Source: an uncultured Collinsella sp. (lineage in GTDB: Bacteria > Actinomycetota > Coriobacteriia > Coriobacteriales > Coriobacteriaceae). From it: a DNA stretch of 10,169 nucleotides. This document shows positions 4,870 to 10,169 of the stretch, in pieces. Every line of letters starts with the position of its first letter. Position 1 is the stretch's first letter. Made by a program: the position numbers and the translations under genes. Below the pieces are notes generated by a model. The model ran no database searches. It saw nothing but the letters and a program-made list of their open reading frames with translations, and was not told the DNA's origin. The stretch covers positions 1 through 10,169 of the forward strand of contig CAMQPJ010000026.1 in assembly GCA_947003675.1 (NCBI GenBank). The letters run 5' to 3'.

Positions 4870-6345
4870 TTACTTCTTGTTGCGCATCTGCGCTTCCATC
4901 TGGCGCAGCAGGTCCATATCGGACTTGGGGCCGCCCGTTCCCAGGCCGCCCATGCCGCCCAGCCCCATGGCATCCAGACCGGGAATATTGGGCATGCGCA
5001 TCTTTTTGCCCTTCTTACCCTTCTTGCCCTTCTTGCCGCCGGCCTGCGCCTGATTGGCCATCGTGCGCATGCGGCCCATCATCTTATTCATCTCGCCCCA
5101 CTGCTTCATAAGGCTATTGACCTCGGTGGGGGTCACGCCGGCGCCCTTGGCAATGCGGGCACGGCGCTGGCCGTTGATGATGGAGGGGCGAAGGCGCTCC
5201 TCCTTGGTCATCGACATGATGATGGCCTCGTTCTTATCGAAGATACCTTCGTCCAGGTTACCACCCATCTGGTTAAGCGCACGCTGGCCACCGGGGAGCA
5301 TGCCCAGAATGCCCTTCATGCCGCCCATCTTCTTGACGGCCTTCATCTGGTCGAGCATGTCGTTCATGGTAAAGCCCTCGCGCAGCATGCGCTCGGCGGC
5401 CTCGAGCTGCTCGGCGTCGGCCGCCTCCTGGGCCTTCTCGATAATGCCGACAACGTCGCCCATACCCAGAATGCGCTTGGCCATACGATCGGGGTAGAAC
5501 GGCTCCAGCGAATCGGGCTTCTCGCCCATGCTCACAAACTTGATGGGCTTGCCGGTCACCTGGCGCACGGAAAGCGCGCCGCCGCCACGGGCGTCGCCGT
5601 CGAGCTTAGAGATGATCACGCCGTCAAAGTCGGTGCGCTCGGCGAAGGTCGAGACGACGTTGACGATATCCTGACCGGTCATGGCATCGACGACCATCAG
5701 CACCTGATCGGGCTTGACGGCCTTCTTGATGTCCACGGCCTCCTGCATCATCTGCTCATCGATCTGAAGACGTCCGGCGGTATCGACGATGACCACATCG
5801 CGCAGGTGGTCGACGGCCTCCTGAATGGCGCCCTTGGCGATGTCGACCGGGTGCGCACCGTCGCCTCGGAAGACCGGGACACCGATCTCTCCGCCGAGCG
5901 TGGCCAGCTGGTCGGCAGCGGCGGGACGGTAGACGTCGCAAGCGGCGAGCAGCGGCGAGCGGCCCTGCTTCTTGAGCAGGTAGGCAAGCTTTACGGCCGC
6001 CGTGGTCTTACCAGAGCCCTGCAGGCCCACGAGCATGATGACGTTGGGGATGCGGTTGCTAAAGACGAGCTTGCTCTCGGTGGAGCCGAGCATCTCGGTG
6101 AGCTCGTCGAGCACGATCTTGACGACGTTTTGCGCCGGCGACAGCGACTCCATGACCTCGGCGGTCATGCAGCGCTCCTTGGTCTTGGCGACAAACTCCT
6201 TGACGACCTTAAAGTTGACGTCGGCCTCGAGCAGCGCCATGCGAATGTCGCGCATGGCCGAGGTGATATCGGCCTCGGTCAGTTTACCCTTGCCGCGCAG
6301 GCGGTCAAATGTGTCGTTGAGGCGATCGCTCAGGGAATCAAACAC
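4870..6345 (-). CDS. ffh: Signal recognition particle GTPase Ffh
   Basis: Ffh (491 residues) binds 4.5S/SRP RNA and signal sequences of ribosome-bound nascent chains, and docks with FtsY at the membrane. The N domain is at 1-~95. The GTPase domain has GLQGSGKT (107-114), DVYRPAAADQL (137-147), DTAGR (188-192), SKLDGDARGG (246-255) and GEKPDSLEPF (274-283). The methionine-rich M domain spans ~300-430, with GMKGILGMLPGG (342-353) in the hydrophobic-groove loop region and the RNA-binding stretch RRARIAKGAGVTPTEVNSLM (394-413). The tail after 436 has four GKK repeats, then a Gly/Met-rich segment, making the protein longer than the ~450 residues typical of E. coli. The start is GTG at 6345, with AAGGAG 6 bases upstream; that site overlaps the ftsY stop, indicating coupled translation. 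ylxM, often next to ffh in Firmicutes, is absent. Confidence 0.97.
   Translation of the reverse strand: MFDSLSDRLNDTFDRLRGKGKLTEADITSAMRDIRMALLEADVNFKVVKEFVAKTKERCMTAEVMESLSPAQNVVKIVLDELTEMLGSTESKLVFSNRIPNVIMLVGLQGSGKTTAAVKLAYLLKKQGRSPLLAACDVYRPAAADQLATLGGEIGVPVFRGDGAHPVDIAKGAIQEAVDHLRDVVIVDTAGRLQIDEQMMQEAVDIKKAVKPDQVLMVVDAMTGQDIVNVVSTFAERTDFDGVIISKLDGDARGGGALSVRQVTGKPIKFVSMGEKPDSLEPFYPDRMAKRILGMGDVVGIIEKAQEAADAEQLEAAERMLREGFTMNDMLDQMKAVKKMGGMKGILGMLPGGQRALNQMGGNLDEGIFDKNEAIIMSMTKEERLRPSIINGQRRARIAKGAGVTPTEVNSLMKQWGEMNKMMGRMRTMANQAQAGGKKGKKGKKGKKMRMPNIPGLDAMGLGGMGGLGTGGPKSDMDLLRQMEAQMRNKK
5002..5037 (-). repeat. Four 9-base tandem repeats encoding GKK in the Ffh tail
   Basis: Four adjacent 9-base units, cttcttgcc with small variants on the plus strand, encode Gly-Lys-Lys four times (Ffh residues 437-448). 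The last two units in coordinate order are identical. The basic run may contact SRP RNA or the ribosome. Such repeats can gain or lose units by slippage without shifting the frame. Confidence 0.85.
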
Positions 6346-6355
6346 TAGTCACTCC

Positions 6356-7273
6356 TTAATTGGACTCGCCCACCAGGGCGCGGCAGAAATCTTTGGCATT
6401 AAACTCCTGCAGGTCATCGACCTGCTCGCCCACGCCGATGCGCAGGATCGGGAGCTTGAGCTTCTCGGCCACGGCCATGGCGATACCGCCCTTTGCCGTG
6501 CCGTCGAGCTTTGTCATGATAATACCGTCCAGGCCAAGCGCCTCGTTAAACTCGAGCGCCTGGTTCAGACCGTTTTGGCCCGTCGCGGCATCGATCACAA
6601 GCACGACCGAGACCGGCATGGGACCGGCGGCCATATTGGCGGCGCGCTTACGGGTCACATTGACCACCTTGGCGAGCTCGCGCATGAGCTCGGGGCTCGT
6701 GTGCAGACGGCCGGCGGTATCGATGAGCACCAGGTCGCTGCCGCGCCTATCGGCCTCGTCGAGCACGTCGTAGCAAACACTTGCCGGGTCGGAGCCGCGA
6801 TCGCGCTTGATGACGGGAACGCCGGCGCGCTGGCCCCACACATCAAGCTGCTCGATGGCGGCGGCGCGGAAGGTGTCGGCCGAACCGATCACCACGTTCT
6901 TGCCGCGGGCAGCCATGGCGCTCGCGATCTTACCGACCGTCGTGGTCTTGCCGGCACCGTTGATGCCCACAAACAGCACGCAGCTCGGCGTATCGGAGAA
7001 CGGATCGCGCTCGATGGGCACAAAATGGCCCTCGAGCTGCTCGGCCAGGGCGCGGCGAAGCTGCGGGGCGGTCTTGAGGTTCTTCTTGGCAGCGGCGTCG
7101 CGCAGGTCATCGGAGACCTGAATGGCGACCTCGGCACCCATGTCACCCATAACGAGGGTGTCCTCAAGGTCCTCCCAAAAATCCTCGTCAACCTCACCGC
7201 CAAAGTAGAAGACCTCGTTGAGGGCCTCGCGGCTGCGCTCAAGTCCGCGCGAGAGAGCATCGAAGAATCCCAT
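6356..7273 (-). CDS. ftsY: Signal recognition particle receptor FtsY
   Basis: FtsY (305 residues) is the membrane-associated GTPase that receives the Ffh-ribosome complex and passes nascent membrane proteins to the translocon. It has only a short N-terminal stretch instead of the long acidic A domain of E. coli FtsY; FFDALSRGLERSRE (3-16) could form the amphipathic membrane-targeting helix. The N domain spans ~17-95. The GTPase domain shows GINGAGKTTT (103-112), DTFRAAA (133-139), DTAGR (185-189), TKLDGTAKGG (254-263) and GVGEQVDDLQEF (280-291). Its ATG at 7273 overlaps the TAA of smc by one base (TAATG), and ffh follows after 10 bases, so the three are one translationally coupled operon. No separate ribosome binding site is obvious, which supports coupling to smc. 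Confidence 0.97.
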   Translation of the reverse strand: MGFFDALSRGLERSREALNEVFYFGGEVDEDFWEDLEDTLVMGDMGAEVAIQVSDDLRDAAAKKNLKTAPQLRRALAEQLEGHFVPIERDPFSDTPSCVLFVGINGAGKTTTVGKIASAMAARGKNVVIGSADTFRAAAIEQLDVWGQRAGVPVIKRDRGSDPASVCYDVLDEADRRGSDLVLIDTAGRLHTSPELMRELAKVVNVTRKRAANMAAGPMPVSVVLVIDAATGQNGLNQALEFNEALGLDGIIMTKLDGTAKGGIAMAVAEKLKLPILRIGVGEQVDDLQEFNAKDFCRALVGESN

Positions 7274-10169
7274 TATGCATTCACGACCTTTCCGGTTTCG
7301 CGATCGAGTTTTTGCGAGACGACGCGACTGACGCCGTCGGCTTGCATCGAGACGCCGTAGAGAACGTCAGCATCCTCCATAGTACGGCGCTGATGCGAGA
7401 TTACCAAGAGCTGCGTATCGGAACGCAGCACATCGAGAGCACCGATGAGCTTGGACAGGTTGGCGTCGTCGAGCGCCGCCTCGACCTCGTCCAGCACATA
7501 GAACGGCACCGTACGCGTGCGATACACGGCAAAGAGCAGGGCGAGCGCCGTCAGGCTCTTCTCGCCGCCCGACATGAGCATCATCTTGGTGATGCGTTTG
7601 CCGCGCGGCTGCGCCACGACCTCAATGCCCGTCTCGGCAGGATGCTCGGGATCGGTCATCTCAAGGTGAGCCTGACCACCCGGGAAGAGCATGGCGAAGA
7701 TCTCGCGGAAGTTCGCGTCGACCTTCTCAAACGTCACCAGGAACGCCTTGCGCATCTTGCGGTCAATCGCCACGGTGATCTTGGTGAGCGCCTTGCGCGC
7801 GCTCTCCAGATCGGCCAGTTGCTCCTCGATGTAATCGGCGCGGCGCTTGAGCTGCTCGTACTCCTCCATGGCAACCTGGTTCACGGGGCCCAGATTGTTG
7901 ATTTGGCGCACGAGTTGGTTGAGCTCGCGCTCGGCAGCGTCGCGATCGGTGGGCGCCGGCAGCATGAGCGCCTCCTCGAGCACCGTGGTGCCGTCGGCGG
8001 TGATGGCCTTAATGGCAGCCTCTACCTGCACCTCGAGCTTGCCGCGCGCCACCTTGAACTCATTTTGCGTCGTGGCGGCAGCATCGACCCTCTCTTTGGC
8101 GCGGGCGACCTCGGTCTTGGCGTCCTCGATGGTCTTCTTTAGCGAAGCCGAGTCCGCCTCCTCAAGCGTTGCCTGATCGCGCAAGCGCGCAGCCCAGTCC
8201 GAGGCGCGCTCCAACAGGGCAGAATAGCGCTCGTGCATGGGATCGACGCGAAGGCGCAGCAGCTCAAGCGAGCGCGAGGCCTGGCGTGTTCCGCGGATAC
8301 GGCGGTCGATGCCTTCCAGGCGATGCTCAAGATCGGGCACGCGGCCCTTCAGCGAACGCAGGCGCTCGCTCGTCTGGGCCAGGCGGACCTTGGCATCGGC
8401 GAGCTTGCCGGCTGCCTCGGAATCATCACGGCGCACGCGATCGAGCTCATCATTGGCCTCGGCAATCTGCAAGCCCAGATCGCTCGCTTGCGCACGAGCC
8501 TCGTCACGCGAACGGGTAAGTTCATCCACGCGCGGACGTGCAGCACGAACGGCCTCGGCAGCCTGCTCGCGGCTCTTGGAAATACGCACGCGCTCGACCT
8601 CGGCGTTGTTGGCACTCTGCTCCAGGCGGCCGATCTCGGACAGCAGGGAGCGACGCTCGCCCTCAAGGCGGGCAATCTCGCCGGCAGCATCGCCCTCGGC
8701 AGCACGGGCCTCCTCAACGGCCGCATTGGCCTCGACGACCTGATCAGAAACATGCTCAAACGCGGCAGCAAGATCGGGCTCCAGGCCTTCCAGCTCGCGG
8801 ATACGACGCTTGCGCTCCAGGGCGCCCGAAGCCTCGCCGGCATCAAGCCCCACGCGAACCAGGCCGCCGCAGGCAACGCGGGCGCCATCGGGAGTCACAT
8901 AGGTCACGCCATCAACGACCGGCGCGGACAGCGCGGCAGCCAAGTCATCGACCACGTAATAGCCGCCGAGCAATGCCTCGACGACCGGACCGTAGCCCGC
9001 TCGCACGGACAGACGATCAACAAGACGGGTACCGGCGGCACCCTCGGCAGCCGCAGAGCCACTCACGCTGCGCGCCACCAGCAGCGCCTCGCCCGAGGCC
9101 TTCTTCTGGTCCAGCGCAGCGCGACCGGCGCGCTCAAGTGCGGCAGCGTTATCGAACAACAGGGCATCGATATCGCCGGCGAGCAGCTGCTCAACCAGGC
9201 CCTCAAGCTCACGAGGTGCCTCGAGCACATCGCCCAGACGACCCGAGACATCGTCGCCCAGCGCGCCCACCAGACGGCTTACGAGCGGCGAGCTGTCGGC
9301 CATGCGAGCATCAAGCTTCTTTTGGCTGGCAAGCTCCGAGCGCACCTCGGACAGCTTGTTGCGTGCCTCGCCTTCGCGGGCACGCAGGTCCTTGAGGGCA
9401 GCCCGTGCCGTCTCGGTGGCCTCGCGCGCATCGCTCTGGGCCTGACGAGCCGCCTCAAGGGCGCTCTCAAGCTCCTCAGCACGGTCGCGGCGGCTATCAA
9501 GCGATGCCGTGACCTCCTCGAGCTGTTCATCGATCTGCTCCAGGCGCGAGGCATACATGTTGTCCTCGACCTCGGCGTTGCTCAGCGAGTCCTTCAACTT
9601 GGCGAGCTCGAGCGCAGCATTATCGGCAACGCGCTGCACATCGCGCTGTTCGCGCGTGAGCTGCGAAATCTGATTGTCGAGCGCAACGCGACGCTCGTGG
9701 AGCTCGGCGGCGGCAGGACCAGCGGCGTCAACGTCCTCCTGGGCCTGCATATGCGCGCCGGTCACTTCCTCGAGCTGAGCACGTGCGTCCTCGAGCTCCT
9801 CAACCACGCGACGGCGCTGATGCTCGGAGCTCGAGATCTGGCCACGCATGTCGGACAGGCGCGACACCATGTTATGGCCCTTTTCCTCGAGCAGGCGCAT
9901 ATCGGAGTTAATGCGACCGACCACGTCTTGCATATGACGGCGCTGCTCGCCCAAGTCGCCCACAAACAGGCCCTTTTCCTCGAGCATAACTTGGAGCTTC
10001 TCGAGCTCGCGCTCCTTTTCACCCAAGCGGTATTGCGCGAGCTCAAGCTCGGCAGCGCCCTCCTTGGAGCGGCTCTCCAGGTCGTTCCACTGCGATTGCA
10101 GTGAACGCAGCTCATCGACGGCCAGCATCTGCGTAAGCTCGTTCGCGCGCGAGGACAGCTCTTTGTACT
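7273..10169 (-). CDS. smc: Chromosome segregation ATPase SMC, N-terminus cut by the window edge
   Basis: SMC forms a ring-shaped dimer with ScpA/ScpB that organises and segregates the chromosome. The frame is open to the right edge: 964 residues are visible, starting YKELSS in the first coiled-coil arm. About 200 N-terminal residues, including the Walker A motif, lie outside. The Met at 10128 is internal and is not the start. In order: a coiled-coil arm to ~residue 285, a hinge at ~287-443 (roughly 9305-8840) containing GGYYVVDDLAAAL and GVTYVTPDGARVACGG, the returning coiled coil, LGPVNQVAMEEYEQL, and the C-terminal head. The head has the signature LMSGGEKSLTALALLF (from ~864), Walker B FYVLDEVEAALDD (~889) and the H-loop ISHQRRTM (~923). 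Total length would be near the usual ~1180. It is the first visible gene of the smc-ftsY-ffh operon. Confidence 0.97.
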   Translation of the reverse strand, partial: YKELSSRANELTQMLAVDELRSLQSQWNDLESRSKEGAAELELAQYRLGEKERELEKLQVMLEEKGLFVGDLGEQRRHMQDVVGRINSDMRLLEEKGHNMVSRLSDMRGQISSSEHQRRRVVEELEDARAQLEEVTGAHMQAQEDVDAAGPAAAELHERRVALDNQISQLTREQRDVQRVADNAALELAKLKDSLSNAEVEDNMYASRLEQIDEQLEEVTASLDSRRDRAEELESALEAARQAQSDAREATETARAALKDLRAREGEARNKLSEVRSELASQKKLDARMADSSPLVSRLVGALGDDVSGRLGDVLEAPRELEGLVEQLLAGDIDALLFDNAAALERAGRAALDQKKASGEALLVARSVSGSAAAEGAAGTRLVDRLSVRAGYGPVVEALLGGYYVVDDLAAALSAPVVDGVTYVTPDGARVACGGLVRVGLDAGEASGALERKRRIRELEGLEPDLAAAFEHVSDQVVEANAAVEEARAAEGDAAGEIARLEGERRSLLSEIGRLEQSANNAEVERVRISKSREQAAEAVRAARPRVDELTRSRDEARAQASDLGLQIAEANDELDRVRRDDSEAAGKLADAKVRLAQTSERLRSLKGRVPDLEHRLEGIDRRIRGTRQASRSLELLRLRVDPMHERYSALLERASDWAARLRDQATLEEADSASLKKTIEDAKTEVARAKERVDAAATTQNEFKVARGKLEVQVEAAIKAITADGTTVLEEALMLPAPTDRDAAERELNQLVRQINNLGPVNQVAMEEYEQLKRRADYIEEQLADLESARKALTKITVAIDRKMRKAFLVTFEKVDANFREIFAMLFPGGQAHLEMTDPEHPAETGIEVVAQPRGKRITKMMLMSGGEKSLTALALLFAVYRTRTVPFYVLDEVEAALDDANLSKLIGALDVLRSDTQLLVISHQRRTMEDADVLYGVSMQADGVSRVVSQKLDRETGKVVNA

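Noticed and set aside
4854-4870. 6-bp hairpin ACGACT-CAACT-AGTCGT at the ffh stop, with T-rich sequence on the plus side
   Set aside because: Much weaker than the 13-bp hairpin 5 bases away, and the T-rich part encodes the ffh C-terminus. It could assist plus-strand termination but is not supported alone.
8233-10104. A 623-residue open frame on the plus strand opposite smc
   Set aside because: It lies antisense to a clear SMC protein, has no recognisable domain, and comes from the high GC content and the amino-acid bias of the coiled coil.

Overview
The window is GC-rich bacterial chromosome with tightly packed housekeeping genes. The smc-ftsY-ffh run, the paired thyA and dihydrofolate reductase genes, and a DUF134/NifX-type fusion protein all fit a Gram-positive anaerobe of the Actinomycetota. 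The protein style and gene set suggest class Coriobacteriia, perhaps Collinsella. That placement is inference from impression, since no marker such as 16S rRNA lies in the window.

Layout, left to right. Bases 1-1244 (minus) hold most of a MATE-family multidrug/cation antiporter whose C-terminus runs off the left edge. Bases 1370-2284 (minus) encode a TrmH/SpoU-type RNA 2'-O-ribose methyltransferase. Bases 2394-3770 (minus) form a two-gene thymidylate operon, thyA then folA. ThyA makes dTMP and oxidises methylene-tetrahydrofolate to dihydrofolate, and the next gene's dihydrofolate reductase recycles it. Both enzymes show non-standard residues around their active sites. A 218-bp divergent intergenic region (3771-3988) carries a thyA promoter with an inverted repeat over its -35 region. 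Facing the other way, it carries two matching CATATG-centred palindromes.

Bases 3989-4753 are the only plus-strand gene: an N-terminal DUF134/UPF0251 helix-turn-helix domain joined to a NifX/NifB-like (dinitrogenase iron-molybdenum cofactor family) domain and a strongly His/Cys-rich tail. An ideal ribosome binding site and in-frame ATG sit inside this gene exactly at the domain junction, so the NifX-like part could also be made alone. No nitrogenase gene is present. I consider this gene and its palindromes the most interesting unit in the window: a candidate self-regulating metal-, redox- or cluster-responsive switch.

A perfect 13-bp hairpin at 4810-4849 separates it from the convergent minus-strand operon smc (10169-7273, N-terminus off the right edge), ftsY (7273-6356) and ffh (6345-4870). 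These encode the chromosome-organising SMC ATPase, the signal recognition particle receptor and the SRP GTPase. The stop of smc overlaps the start of ftsY by one base, and the stop of ftsY overlaps the ribosome binding site of ffh, which indicates translational coupling.

No rRNA, tRNA, CRISPR array, insertion sequence or phage gene was seen. No gene-free stretch exceeds 300 bases; the longest is 3771-3988. Many long plus-strand open frames lie opposite the minus-strand genes and are GC-driven shadows.
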